In this document: positions 21,199 to 32,115 of the stretch, piece after piece
Position numbering within the stretch: position 1 is the first letter of the stretch
Layout of the letters: every line of letters begins with the position of its first letter
Source of the DNA: Norana najaformis
Taxonomy: Eukaryota > Annelida > Clitellata > Crassiclitellata > Hormogastridae
Assembly (NCBI GenBank): GCA_964023275.1
Contig: OZ029918.1
Coordinates: forward strand, 17,774,361 to 17,838,360
Reading direction: 5' to 3'
DNA length: 64,000 bases
Program-made: the position numbers and the translations under genes
Notes under the pieces: model-generated
Database searches by the model: none
The model's input: only the letters and a program-made list of their open reading frames with translations
Told to the model about the DNA's origin: nothing

Positions 21199-21614
21199 GG
21201 AGAGGATAATGAGACAGAACAGCTGCCTCGGTGGAGTGGAATTTACGATATGCTGACCGGAAAGGGAGAAGTAAGGAGTTCGAAGACAAAATTAATGTGC
21301 TTCCAGTTGTCAGTAAACAACATGTTCAAGAAGTTTAGAAATAAAATTCGAGTTTGAGATTGGTCGGTATTTTAACATAGTGTCAGAATCCCAATATGGT
21401 TTGTTCAGCAAAGAGTGGACTATTACAAGCACATCAAAAGCAGCTTTCGAGAAGGTGAGTTGGAATGGCATCTAGGAGGCACTGTTTGTCAGGAGATGAG
21501 AAAACGAGCGACCGGATTTCACCCAAGGTTGCGAGAGTAAGTGAATGAAAAGTAGGTGAGAGGCAATCAGAATATTAAAAGCCAATTGGTAGCAGAATAC
21601 CACACAACTTCATT

Positions 21615-23221
21615 ACCCCCGGCAATATTTTAGCCCTAAAATCGGTAAGAGGCAGCTGTGGACTGATATAAGTTATCATTATTCACTTTACGACGTTAGT
21701 AGACAATGCCAATTCGTAATTTCCAATTGTACCTCTCTAGGTATTGCTGTCTCTGCCTACCTTTGCTTAGGCAGACAGCAAGATAGACAGTAATATGAAT
21801 CTGTACTACTAAGTAGCTACATAGGCCCCCTATGTACTTATAATTAAAAGCAGGTGGAGCAAGCGAACTGAGTCACAGGCCGTCAGACATACAGACTTTC
21901 AGCCATACAGGCAGTCAGCACAGATCAAACATGCAGGCGGCACACTTCAAACAAGATTTGACACAACCCTGAAAAATTAATGGAATGGAGGTCAGACAAC
22001 TTGCCCTCACTGCTCACTGCTATATGGGTGTCATCTTTAACCAGTCAGGCAGTAGGGGTGTAAGCCGACGCGCTTAGTTTCTTTAGCTATAAAACCATCT
22101 ACATATACCTTATGTAGCCTACATATGGTTTTGTAATTATGGGGTGGATACTTATTTACCCATATTCATATAGTCGCCCTTTACAAATACGATCCCCCAC
22201 AGTCTGCATCGCTAGCCAAAGAAAGCTCCCTCTGTTTAATATATGAATATAAGATTTCCCTGATTTTGAAGAAATAACATTTTATAGACATATTGCATTC
22301 GGATTTGCTGATGCGAACAAGGAATAAATTTGTTACAAAGCGGAAACGACTAGATGACAATATTGATGGTGAATTTGCACTTGTGGACGTAGCTTTTCAT
22401 CATTTTTTTGGTGTAGATGCAATGAGATGAAGTTGAAAGCCAGTTACTTAGTTTTCCAAGGTTCAACTCCGGGTATTGAAAATTTTCATAAGTTGACTCA
22501 ACTATCCATCCCATCTGTATAGGTGAAAGAAAAGAATCACGTAAGTGAGATGTATAGCTGCCTCATTGTGTTGACATCCGGGTATAAATGAGTAATTAAT
22601 AAATTTATAGTGGTTTTGCGAGGTTACTCGAAGCGCTATTAAATGCTGTATTACAATATTAAGTGTAAAAGAAGATTTTACTTTCACTTACACAATCAGC
22701 ATATGGCAAGTGACTCAAGTGTTTGTTCTGACACTAGAGTGATAAAACTGAAGTAGATGACAGGTAGCCTGCAGATGAAGCCTATTTAGCTTAAACATGC
22801 TTATAACTAAATGTAGACTAAAACTATGAGAGATTAAATTAATATATCCAACATGGTCTCTCTAATTACTTTTCATGCAAGTAATTGAGCAATAGGCATT
22901 ATGTAAAAAGCACAATCAGGAGGACAGTTTTGGCAAGTTCAATGTTAAATAAATAATTATGTGCTCAGATTGCGCTGCTTTAACATTAATGACATACTGT
23001 TTATAACTGCTGTTTACGTTAACATTACGCAGGAAATAATATTAGTGATATTTTTCACATTTTGTCTATTGAGATGTTGGGCTTTATATCTGCCTGCATT
23101 AGGGATACTTCCTGACCCTCATACCAGGGGCTCTTGCCTCTGGAACCCAATAGGGGCTTCGCACCCAGACCCTATTTTCGGCCCGGACCCCTTCATTGTT
23201 TACGACGGATCGACGCCTCTG
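21615..23221 (-). mobile_element. hAT-type DNA transposon, copy A
   Basis: This segment is an inverted copy of the hAT element at 26029-28442. Matching words include the right end 'ggatcgacgcctctg' (23207-23221), 'gagcacataattattta', the block around 22500-22640 ('tgggatggatagttgagtca'), and 'tacctctctaggtattgctg' near 21730. Its right terminal repeat is intact. The left end is lost: homology starts inside the subterminal 'cccggcaatatttta' at 21616. No transposase frame is visible, so it is non-autonomous. It splits the L2 element on either side, with loss of some L2 sequence. Confidence 0.75.
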
Positions 23222-23604
23222 TTTGAGAGGATTTGGCTTTGGAAGCTAGGTTACGAACATTTTTACACTGTTCTTTAAAACGCTCATAGTAGAAGGGAAG
23301 TTGTGAGCGGCGCCAGACGCGTTCAAGTTGACTACGTCGACGTCGAGCTTTAGCAATTTCATTTAAACCAAGGCTTAGGGTCACGAACTACAACCTTCGT
23401 GGATTTAAGAGGTGTGTGCTTATCAAGAAGTTTGGTTAGAACAGATGGGAGTTGGTGACAGAGGGCATCCGCAAATAAGTCTGAGTCAGATGAAGAAAGT
23501 GAGAAGCAGATGTCATTTTTTAAGTCTGGATATCTAGTTGATGCTAGGGTCTGAAAGTGACAACAGTGTAGTTCGGTAATGGTTTGGTTAGAGAAGAGAT
23601 GCAA
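23193..23604 (-). pseudogene. EN-RT linker fragment of L2-like element
   Basis: Two overlapping frames (23604-23359 and 23384-23193) encode the linker: 'FFCSDLFADALCHQLPS'-like text, 'LLDKHTPLKSTKVVVRDPKPWF', then 'RRRSQLERVWRRSQLPFYYER' and 'NLASKAKSS'. Homology stops at the hAT end at 23221. Confidence 0.65.
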
Positions 23605-24720
23605 CCGGTGATGGTAAGGTGATCGGAAGATGTTTCCTTTCTTAAGATATCTTGAATTAAGTTACAATCAGATCTTGTCACTAGAAGATCAAGAGTGTGA
23701 TCTTTACCATGTGGCAAGGCTATAAGCTGCTAAATATCAAAAGAAGTCAAGAGCTCATGAAAGATAGTAGAAATGTAATCATCTGAATAGATGCGAATGT
23801 TGAAGTTGCCTGTTATGACTAGTTCGGTAGGAAATGAGATTAGAGCCTCCAAAACAAGAAATACGTTAAAGAAAGTGACGGAGGTCGATATATATTTAAG
23901 AATATAATGTGCTTTTGGCCGAGTTAAGAATGGCAGTTAGAGCTTCAAAAGACGCTGGAGAGGGTATAGGGAGAACAGATCTGGACAAAGTCAAGAAGGA
24001 TTTGTAAAAGAAAGCTAAACCACCATCGTTTCCACTCGGTCATGGTTCTTGTAGAGCAGTGAAAATGAAGGAGGAGTTATATATGAAAGGAAGCACTTAG
24101 TATCGTCAGGACGTAGCCAAGTTTCATTAAGTGCCATGATGTGAATTTGTTGCTCAACGAGGTAGTTTGTCAGCGACGGGCTTTGGAATAGACGTGAGCA
24201 TCAGGCCGGGCCGGACCGGATGGCCCGGCATGACCCGCTCTTTTTCGCGGGTTGGGCCAAGTTCGTGGGGACCGGGCTGGGCCGAGAAGTTTCGGCCCGC
24301 ATTTGTTAAATGTTGCTTTTCACATTTCTCAGTCCTTAAGCAGAAATGCTGTCGCGATATTTTGCTATTAGATCTTGTCCTTTTGGTAAGTTTAAGTTAG
24401 CATTTTGAAATGTCTAAAACTTACTTACACTGAGGAAGTAATTACTGAAAATAAAGCAATCTGCGGCTAACGGCGAGCCCCATACCAATTAGAGATACTG
24501 TAAGCATCGGGCGGGACCGGGCCACAATTTTTACGACGCGGACTGGGCCGCGATTTTTCGGCCCATGCTCATCTGTTCTTTGGAGCGGATGAAGGCAATG
24601 TTCAGGGGCAAAATTTTAAGGTTTTTATTTAGCAGTGATAGGCCAGGATTCAACCCAATAGCACCAGCAAGAAGGATGAAAATGAAGATATGAACTAACT
24701 GGCATACCATTATGGGGCAT
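23222..24720 (-). mobile_element. L2/CR1-type non-LTR element, endonuclease half
   Basis: The 5' half of the same L2-like element as 20255-21610. Near 24720-24580 the minus strand gives an ORF2 N-terminus ('LAGAIGLNPG'-like, then 'NIAFIRSKEQ'). The frame is then cut by a 389-bp MITE and resumes at about 24160 with 'QQIHIMALNETWLRPDD', which contains the catalytic Glu of the APE-type endonuclease. Further down come 'TGNFNIRIYSDDY', 'SDHLTITGC' (catalytic DH), and at 23600-23190 the EN-RT linker ('DPKPWFK', 'RRRRSQLERVWRRSQLPFY'). Many stops are present. Confidence 0.75.
24189..24577. mobile_element. hAT-type MITE inside the L2 element
   Basis: A 389-bp insertion flanked by 8-base direct repeats ctttggaa (24181-24188) and ctttggag (24578-24585), seven of eight identical. 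The ends are inverted repeats: left 'tagacgtgagcatcaggcc', right reverse complement 'aacagatgagcatgggcc'. Subterminal regions are rich in ggcccg/cgggcc words at both ends. Eight-base duplications and short ends point to hAT. It has no coding sequence and interrupts the L2 endonuclease frame between 'SKEQ' and the 'LNETW' block. Confidence 0.75.
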
Positions 24721-24897
24721 GGTAGCGTATTGGACAGAGCGCTCGGCTTGTAACGCGGAGAGTACGGTTTCGAGCTTCCTCCGAGACCGCTACTGTGTAC
24801 AGACCTTGAACGAGTCCTTCACTCACAATTGCTCGGCGCCATCGATTGATGCTAAGTCTTTAAGTGGTGCTTAATAAATGCAGAAATAATAATAATG
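24712..24897 (+). mobile_element. tRNA-derived SINE
   Basis: The head resembles a tRNA: a box A-like 'tagcgtattgg', an anticodon loop cttgtaa with TGT (Thr) flanked by ctcgg, and a box B-like 'ggtttcgagcttcc'. A body of about 110 bases follows ('gtccttcactcacaattgct') and it ends in 'aataaatgcagaaataataataat', an AAT-type tail like those of non-LTR partners. No clear target duplication. The acceptor stem does not pair well and box B has an extra base, so it is a SINE and not a working tRNA gene. Confidence 0.6.
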
Positions 24898-25640
24898 TAT
24901 ATCTTAGATGATGACTGCGGCTTTTTGCCATGCAACAGAGTCAAATCTTGGAAGAGAATGAGTTTGGCTGTACACAATAATCGTGAAGAGGGAACAAACG
25001 TCATTAGGATGTTTAAAAAGTTAATAAGAGTAACAAAAGACCGGTGGTTGACTAACAAGAGTTACGGAGACAATGCATAAACGGCAAGCAAGAGCAGTCA
25101 ATGAGATTAGGTATAGCACAGTTCTCGGGTAGGTTGCCAAATGGGCCATGATTGGTTGCCCAGAAACACTGAAAAAAGCGAAAACACCACTGTGAGCTTT
25201 AAACGAAGACAGGGTATATTAAGGAAAGAGCAAGGGCTTCTGCTAGTGGGCGACTCACTAGCACAAGAAACTTAATAGTTTGCCAGCTGTGTCAGTGAGG
25301 CTCAACAAATTCTGAAATACAGCCTTAGAGAGTGGAGAAAGACTCACTGGGTGAATCCGTTAATTTAGGCCTACATTGCAACCGTGTGCATGACTGTTAC
25401 GGCTAGAGCGCAAAATTCTGAATATGTTTTGAGAAATAAAACTAATATGCCGGTGAACGAAACTGCGAGGCAAGCGGACGTTAAAAGTTAAAGAGTAAAT
25501 TTGATAATTTAATTTTTAAAACGATGAATTTGTCCAAAGCAGGAAAATTCCAAAACACTTCCTTCGGCTGTCCTCACTACCTTCACCATGACATTGTGAG
25601 CGAGGCGTAAAATGTCGAGTAGGTTAAGTTTCTCCAGTCA
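24898..25640. other. No recognised gene
   Basis: Short open frames only; no motif recognised. Confidence 0.4.
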
Positions 25641-26028
25641 AGGAGATGTAAGCCGTTATAAAATCCGTTAAATCCGTCCTATGCTTGACTTCAAAACCGC
25701 ATCTATCATTGCCACATCCATAGTCCATGCAAAACTTGAGTACTGCAATTAACTTTTCCTCAATATTGACACAACCCAGATAAATCGCCTACAAGCTATC
25801 CAGAATGCTCTCGCACGTGCTGTCACCAAAACCCCCAAACACCATCACATCACCCCTGTTCTCAAATCACTGCACTGGCTTAAAATACCAGAACGAATAG
25901 AGTACAAAGTCTTATCCCTCACCTACAATACACTTCAATCCTCCTATCTTCGTCAATTATTTACTATCCAACCACTCCGTTCAACCCTCTCCTCATCTGT
26001 CCTAACACTTCTTCGCCCTCCCGTCACC
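25640..26028 (+). mobile_element. L2/CR1-type element, RT C-terminal part (5' of hAT B)
   Basis: The plus strand encodes the post-RT domain: 'LDFKTASIIATSIVHAKLEY', 'RLQAIQNALARAVTKTPKHH', 'LHWLKIPERIEYKVLSLTY', ending 'LRPPVT' exactly where the hAT element begins. The same frame resumes at 28443 with 'VTSSLKFGNRSIAIAAPPFW', so the hAT inserted into a contiguous L2. 5' truncated near 25640. Confidence 0.8.
26021..26028. repeat. Target-site duplication of hAT copy B, left
   Basis: ccgtcacc, repeated perfectly at 28443-28450. Confidence 0.85.
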
Positions 26029-26414
26029 CAGAGGCGTCGATCCGTCGTAAACATTGGGGGGGCGGGCCTATAATGGGGTCTGGATGCGAAGCCCTATTGG
26101 GCTTCAGGGGCAAAGACCCTGGTATGGGGGTCAAGATCGAAGTAGGCCTAATGCAGACAGACGCAAAGCCCAAAGCTCGGAAGAAAACAATGAGAAATGT
26201 CGCTAATATTATTTACAATGGAATGTGAACTTAAGTAGGCCTATACACAGCAGTTATATGGCAGTAATGCTAAAGCAGCGCAATATGAGCACATAATTAT
26301 TTATTCGAAAATGAACTTGCCCAAAATGTTCTTCCTGATTGTGCTTCTTATAGCAAACTTAGCCGCTATTGTAGGTTTCAGATTGCCTGTCATCTACTTC
26401 AGTTTTTATCACTC

Positions 26415-27345
26415 TAATCTAATCTAAGAACTTCTATAGCGTCAATGTAATAATGCTCAAATCATCATTCGATGGTCGCTGCTAAAAAATCATTGTCCAA
26501 GTCAAATTCCATGGTGAGTCCGGGTCGAAAAGCCTAAGAGGAGTCCAGAAGACACAGAGACAGCCTACGGAGGAAATGAGTTCAGGAAGAGGTGAGTTTT
26601 TAGTCGAGGTCTGAAGGCCGAAACAGACTTTGCCGAGCGAACATTTGTCGGAAGAGAGTTACAGAGTCTAGGACCAGCGACAGAAAAGGCACACCTTCCA
26701 AGAGATGTTCTTGTCCACGGAATAGTCAGATTTACATAGCTAGAAGACCTGGTCGAGTAGAGATAAGTCTTGGGAGTCAGAACAGAGCGAAGATAGCGAG
26801 GTTAGCTGAATACATGTAGAGTCTTGAATACAATTAGTCCAGTCTTGAAAAATATGCGCTTTTCTACGGGAAACCAATGCAACGCATTTAAGATTGGTGA
26901 TATATAATCATATTTTGGAGTTCTAGTGATAGCTCTTGCCAATGTATTTTGGACTCTTTGAAGCTTCAACAAATTAGCTTTAGAAATGCTAGTAAGAAGC
27001 GAGTTGCAGTAGTCAAGACGGCTGGAGACTAGAGCATTAGCCAAACAAACCAGGACAGAGAAGGGAATGCGGTGCCTAATTTTACGGATATCACGAATGT
27101 GGTAGTGGGCAGACCTACATATAGAATTAATACGTTCATTGAATGACAGGTTGGAGTCAAATACAACACCCAAATTGTGGGTTGAACAGTTGTGTTGTAC
27201 GACACAGATGCCTAAATGGACAGAAGTCAAAGAATTAAATTTAGTCAGTTGCTCTGAGGTTCCAAAAAGGAGAAACTCAGTTTTGGATGGGTTTAGGAGC
27301 AATCCATTTTCTGTCATCCATGACTGAACTTGGTTTAAGACTCCA
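26415..27345 (-). mobile_element. L2/CR1-type element nested in hAT copy B
   Basis: Alignment of the two hAT copies shows that about 930 bases here are absent from copy A: copy A runs from 'tcactctag' directly to 'tgtcagaac'. The insert is an L2 3' half on the minus strand with a tail of ATTAG units ('ctaatctaatcta' at 26416-26428). It is the youngest of the three layers: L2, then hAT, then L2. Confidence 0.75.
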
Positions 27346-27368
27346 GTGTCAGAACAGAGTTGAATCAC
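26802..27368 (-). CDS. RT motif C to C-terminal domain of L2-like element (fragment)
   Basis: A 188-codon uninterrupted frame reading 'QVQSWMTENGLLLNPSKTEF', 'NLGVVFDSNLSFNERINSIC', 'FSVLVCLANALVSSRLDYCN', 'RVQNTLARAITRTPKYDYI' and 'NALHWFPVEKRIFFK'. This is the RT thumb and C-terminal domain of L2/CR1 elements, starting just after motif C. The first residues come from flanking hAT sequence, so the Met is not genuine. 5' truncated. Confidence 0.75.
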   Translation of the reverse strand: MIQLCSDTGVLNQVQSWMTENGLLLNPSKTEFLLFGTSEQLTKFNSLTSVHLGICVVQHNCSTHNLGVVFDSNLSFNERINSICRSAHYHIRDIRKIRHRIPFSVLVCLANALVSSRLDYCNSLLTSISKANLLKLQRVQNTLARAITRTPKYDYISPILNALHWFPVEKRIFFKTGLIVFKTLHVFS

Positions 27369-28442
27369 CTGCCTTAAATGCAGACTGTGTAAATGAAAAC
27401 AAATTCATATTTTACATTTCATATTGTTGTAATACAGCATTTGTAAAGCGCCTCGCATAACCTCTCAAAAACGCTCTAAATTTATTAATTACTCATTTAT
27501 AACCGGATGTCAGCACATTATATAATCCGCTTACGTGATTCTTTTCTTGTACCTCTACAGATGGGACGGATAGTTGAGTCAACTAGGAAAATTTTCTATA
27601 CCTGGAGTTGAACCTTGGGAAACTAAGTAACTGGCTTTCAATTTCACCTCATTGCATCTACACCAAACAGTGATGAAAAGCTGATGAGCCTACCTCCACG
27701 AGTGCAATTTCACCATCAATATTGACTTGTTCAAAATTAACGAAATCTTATATCCATATACTTAACAGAGGGCGCTTTCTTCGGCTAGCGATGCAGAGAC
27801 TGTGTGGGGATTATAATTATAAAGGGCGACTATACGAATATGGGTATATATGTATCCACCCCATAATTACAAAACCATATGTACATAAGGTACATGTATA
27901 TGGTTTTGTAACTGAAGAGACTAATTTAGCGGGTCGGCTTGCATCTGTACTGCCTGACTAGTCGAAGATGACATCCAGATGGCGATGGCCTTGATGTGAG
28001 AGCAAGTTGTATGACCTGCATTCCATTAATTTTTCAGGGTTGTGTCAAACATTGCTATAGATCTGTGCCCCCGGCGACCTGTGTGGCTTAAAGTCTGTAT
28101 ATCTAACTGCTTGTGACTCAGGTCGCTTGGTCGACCTGCATGTAATTATGTACTTTTGTAGTACATATTCATGTATCTGTCTTTCTGTCTGTCCGTTTGT
28201 CTACCTAAGCAAAAGTAGGCATAGACAGCAATACCTAGAGAGGTACGTACAATCGGAAATTACGGACTGGGATTGTTTACTAAAGTCTTAAAGTGAAGAA
28301 TGACAACTTTTGTCAGTCCAGAGCTGCCTTGTACCGATTTTACAGCTAAAATATTGCCGGGGCCCAAGCAATGGCCGGGCCCCAGGCTCGAAATATTGCC
28401 GGGGCCCGGGCCCCAGGGGCACCCATAGGATCGACGTCACTG

Positions 28443-28856
28443 CCGTCACCTCATCCTTAAAATTTGGAAATCGCTCCATAGCCATAGCTGCCCCACCCTT
28501 TTGGAATAAACTCCCGCCAGAATTGCGACAGTTGTCTGGTCAATCATACGAACTCACCAACACTTCACCTCTTTCAGTTTCTGCGCAGGTCTTTCACTCA
28601 AGACTGAAAACACTTCTTTTCCAGAAATCTTATCCTGATTCTTCCTCTTCCCCTTATCTCTCTTCTCGCTTCAATTTCAAACAGCATCCACCGTGGCCGT
28701 CCGACTGTCTGAGTGCCTGACTCCTGGATCTTGACCCTTTTGCCTATCGATTTTGTTTTGACTGAGCGCCTGTGAATAAGCTGGTTCCCGCGACTTAGCT
28801 TTCGTTGAGCGCTGTAGAAATCTCGAGATTACGATTACGATTACGATTACGATAAG
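28443..28856 (+). mobile_element. L2/CR1-type element, 3' end
   Basis: Continuation of 25640-26028 after the hAT. It encodes 'APPFWNKLPPELRQLSGQSY' and 'FHSRLKTLLFQKSYPDSSSS', then a stop. The 3' UTR follows ('tgcctatcgattttgttttg', 'gcctgtgaataagctggttc', 'cgctgtagaaatctcgagat') and the element ends in (GATTAC)n. The same UTR words recur at 41520-41590 and 55420-55555. Confidence 0.85.
28816..28852 (+). repeat. (GATTAC)n tail of L2-like element
   Basis: Five to six GATTAC units at the 3' terminus of the plus-strand L2-like element. Confidence 0.85.
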
Positions 28857-30146
28857 CTACAACGCCGATTCGAGCCCGATGCACTTTGCACCTTCTCTAC
28901 CCAATACTATGCACACGGGACACCTTGTTCCTGACGTGTGGGGGCTCATCATTAGACTTAAAGCTTTCCTCTCTACTGCCCAGAGCTATAGCGATTTGCG
29001 ATTACAATTTAAAATAATTAATACGTGTAAATCTGCACGTTTTTCTATATCGACTGCATGGCTTCGACCCTGCTCCTTTTTCAGTGAACTGATCGGGTGT
29101 GAATAGTTTTAATGTAGACTCTATTCTAATTAAATCATAGAACAATGAGCAGTTTAATATATTCAAATAAGAATATTCTAAAAGTAATAGTCAAATGACA
29201 TTTATAAATGACGTTTAATGCATAGTATTATTGAGTACCACATAACATTCTAAGAACGATAAATAATGCTAAAGGATGAACGTACTAAAACATACCAACA
29301 GATACAGATACAGTTCCGTTTTCCATTTTCCGCATTTTTTTGTACAGCCATCTAGCGAAATGCTAATGAAATATTCGTCCTCATTTCAGATGTGTTAACC
29401 GACTGAAATGTTCATGAATTAATAGGAACTGGATTATTCTTTAAGGCAACGCAGATATTAATACAAATTCGCCCAAACACGGTAAATTAAACAAAATTGT
29501 TTGATAAATGTGGAATTTCGCCAAAATCAGCAAATTGCAGCAACCATGCCAGCATGGCTAAATGGATCCATATGGAACACATACACGGTTTATATGGGTC
29601 TCATCAAATGTGTATTGGTTTCCTGACAGAGACATTCGACGCGTACAGCTACCGATTCGCCAAAATTCGGTAAAATGCAACAGATTTACATCGTCCTTCA
29701 AAGGAACCAAAGTGCACATTTTTGCGTGTGCTCTAGATCACATGCAAACAGGTGCCGGAGCATGGTATATGTATATATAATGTTACGAGTCGGAAAAAGT
29801 GTTTCAGCGACAACTCAGTTCATACGGCTTCAACAGTTATTTCACATGTTTCTTACGAAAAACTCGCTACGAGAGGTCCCAACTCATAACACACATCAAC
29901 ATAAAGCTTCACATTTATAGTCTTAAATTCTCTCCAAAACACACCTTCAAACACTTCTTAAACAAACCGGTGCCTGGGCATGCCATCATGGGACCCAAGC
30001 AAACTTCCCACTTGGCCTTTTCTCCTTCAACAAACAGATGCATGGTCACGTATTACAAACAGACTGTTGCATGGGCACGTGTCACCTTTAGACCCAACCA
30101 ACCTACCCTTACACAAGTGCCATCGCAGCAACATATGTATGTGTAT
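28857..30146. other. No recognised gene
   Basis: Moderately AT-rich. Open frames at 28879-29106 and 29799-30347 show no motif; the latter reads through the TA repeat. Confidence 0.4.
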
Positions 30147-30148
30147 GT

Positions 30149-30240
<92 letters not shown>
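30147..30240. repeat. (TA)n microsatellite
   Basis: More than 40 TA units with one interruption. Confidence 0.95.
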
Positions 30241-30242
<2 letters not shown>

Positions 30243-30869
30243 CACGCAAAACGCGTCCTGGATCTAGGACATATGAAAACGCACCATTTATCCTACTGGG
30301 CTCTAAGTTATAAACATGGACAAGAAATTTGTTCTAGGCCGCGTTGAGGTAGTTTTGGCGCAATGACAAAACATGCTATCGCTGACGGATTTGATCGGCC
30401 GGCTGACCTAGTTTTACGGCTATATGTAGCAGACGTAATCAATCTATAGGGAACTCTTATCATCAATGCATGGTAATTAAATAACCACATATTTGCGGTG
30501 GCTATAGGTACGCTGAAAATTATCGCCGTGCGCTGACATAGCTTCGCAGGGTGAGAAGCCACTGAGGGACGAAACATTTAACATCCAGGCCCACTTCCGC
30601 GCCGTCCTCGACGAAGAAGCTCTCCAGGCAGCAAAGATGCGGATGCTAGCCGATCGAACGACTGTTGTAAGGGATGCGGGGCCAGACTAGCAGTTCACGG
30701 TGATGGAGACCCGAAGGCGGCTAGTTTCTTGATTAACGATGCGCGGGCTTGTTGGCGGCAGCGATTGATCAACTCGTTTTTGTTGCTTCATCAAAGACTG
30801 TACAAGCCGCTCTCGCGAACTTGTATCGGATCTCGTCTTTCATTGTGCGGTATTTCTCAACCACGTTAA

Positions 30870-31424
30870 AGATTAGCTTGTAGTCGTCGTCCGATGTCGT
30901 TGTGTTCCTAAGCGCCTGTGGACAGAGTTGAGCTTCGAATCAGTTAGCACGCAGACGGCTTCGTGTTTCGCCGCATTGGCTGAACACTTGTGGCTGACGG
31001 CAACGGTTGCAACATCCAGCAGGCCAGCCGCCTGGGTAGCTCCCTCAAGAACCAAGCCGGGTATGAGTCCGACGCCTGTAGTCTGTAGAGCTATGCACCG
31101 ATGCTCATCCCGGGGCAGATGATTCCAAGAGCGGCACACGTATCATCAAGCGTGTTTACAGCCCTGTGGTACTTCCTTTCCAGGCGGTTGTCGGACTCGA
31201 GCTCGCCGATTCTTTGCAGACGGAATATCTTAGGCGCAGCTGCTGGAACAGCCACCGCCTGATTCTTGAGAGAGCTACCTTGGCGGCTGACCTGCTGGAT
31301 GTTGCAGGCGTTGACATCAGCCACAAGTGTTCGGTCAACGCCAGCTCGTCAGAGCGCGTGGCAACCGTAAGGGGCGGATACAATGGCATGGCTATAGTTT
31401 CTCTACCAGCTGTGACGCACTGAG
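30870..31424 (-). pseudogene. Possible fibre/coiled-coil protein relic
   Basis: Minus-strand frames at 31324-31091 ('ELESDNRLERKYHRAVNTLD') and 31139-30873 have helical, charged stretches. They lie at the head of the minus-strand fibre-like region. Homology is not recognised, and the frame changes several times. Confidence 0.3.
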
Positions 31425-31707
31425 ATTGAGTATGAGACCAGTATTTTGTCGTCTAATTTTTACGACAGTGCCAGTAATGGAAGCGAAATATGCCGCAGCG
31501 TAAAGATTGATCGGCCCTGCGGGAACGTTCGCTGTACAAATGTCGCCATCAATTACACGTTTGCTATCGGAATAATGTTAACGATATTAATAGCTGCGGC
31601 GTCGTAGTTATCCTCAATCAACGTGTACTTACAGAACCCGGGGCTTAAAGTGATCCTGAAATCATTACCATTTCCTGGGGATGTATCGCACGAGTGCCGC
31701 GCCGCAG

Positions 31708-32115
31708 TCAACTCCAGTACCCACCACCCCGGCCAGCTCGCATCTCCATGAGTGCGACCCGTGTAAATGTTGATAGGCTCCCCTCATAGTCGATATTCTG
31801 TTGTGGCACAGCGGTCAACAGCTTATCATCGTATTGCCAATCTCTCATGACTGTTTCTCCGTTCATCCCATCAAGACTGTAACCGCTTATATCACTCTTC
31901 CCATGCTGCTGGAAATACCCCCGAATTTTGAAATGCACGTAGACCGCCATGCCGTCGTTCCAAGTTCCAACCCTATGCCATCGGAGACCCAGCCATTTAA
32001 TTTCTTGTGCATATCTGAAAGTGAGAGAGTCCGATAATTGTTGATTTTGCGGCAAGGATCGTGAACTTGTAGATGTTATATGCAGCTCTCGCGGCGACGA
32101 CAAAGTTCTGCGCAA
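31708..32115 (-). CDS. Possible fibre head domain (virus-like element)
   Basis: A 135-codon open frame with 'VGTWNDGMAVYVHFKIRGYF', 'DISGYSLDGMNGET', 'MRDWQYDDKLLTAVPQ' and 'TFTRVALMEMRAGR'. Beta-strand-rich text downstream of the fibre-like repeats suggests a C-terminal head of an attachment-type protein. It follows 32373-32710 on the same strand after a frameshift. Identity as a fibre head is inference from position and texture. Confidence 0.35.
   Translation of the reverse strand: MRRTLSSPRELHITSTSSRSLPQNQQLSDSLTFRYAQEIKWLGLRWHRVGTWNDGMAVYVHFKIRGYFQQHGKSDISGYSLDGMNGETVMRDWQYDDKLLTAVPQQNIDYEGSLSTFTRVALMEMRAGRGGGYWS

Larger units (their letters stand above)
20255..21610 (-). mobile_element. 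L2/CR1-type non-LTR element, RT half
   Basis: The 3' half of an L2-like ORF2 on the minus strand. From 21580 downward: a pre-RT block ('LTLATLGEIRSLVFSSPDKQ' then 'LLDAIPTHLLES'), the RT motif A ('KIALALLDLSAAL'), motif B ('GVHQCSVFGPLLFSLYFT', damaged from PQGSVLGP), and the RT C-terminal domain ('FGVVVDSNLSFSEHI', 'ALVSSRLDYCNSLLSGI'). Motif C with its Asp pair lies in a decayed stretch near 20930-20880. Its endonuclease half continues at 23222-24720, so the element is split by the hAT insertion at 21615-23221. Confidence 0.8.
26029..28442 (+). mobile_element. hAT-type DNA transposon, copy B (with nested L2)
   Basis: Bounded by a perfect 8-base duplication ccgtcacc (26021-26028 and 28443-28450). 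Left end 'cagaggcgtcgatccgtcg', right-end reverse complement 'cagtgacgtcgatcctatgg': an imperfect inverted repeat beginning CAG, typical of hAT. Near the right end the word 'attgccggggccc' occurs twice and gggcccc words several times, giving a GC-rich subterminal repeat. The element sequence without the nested L2 (about 26415-27345) is roughly 1.5 kb and has no transposase frame. It is the same family as 21615-23221 in opposite orientation. Confidence 0.85.

Noticed and set aside
24712-24790. Functional tRNA-Thr gene
   Set aside because: The acceptor stem does not pair, box B has an extra base, and the sequence continues into a SINE body with an AAT tail.
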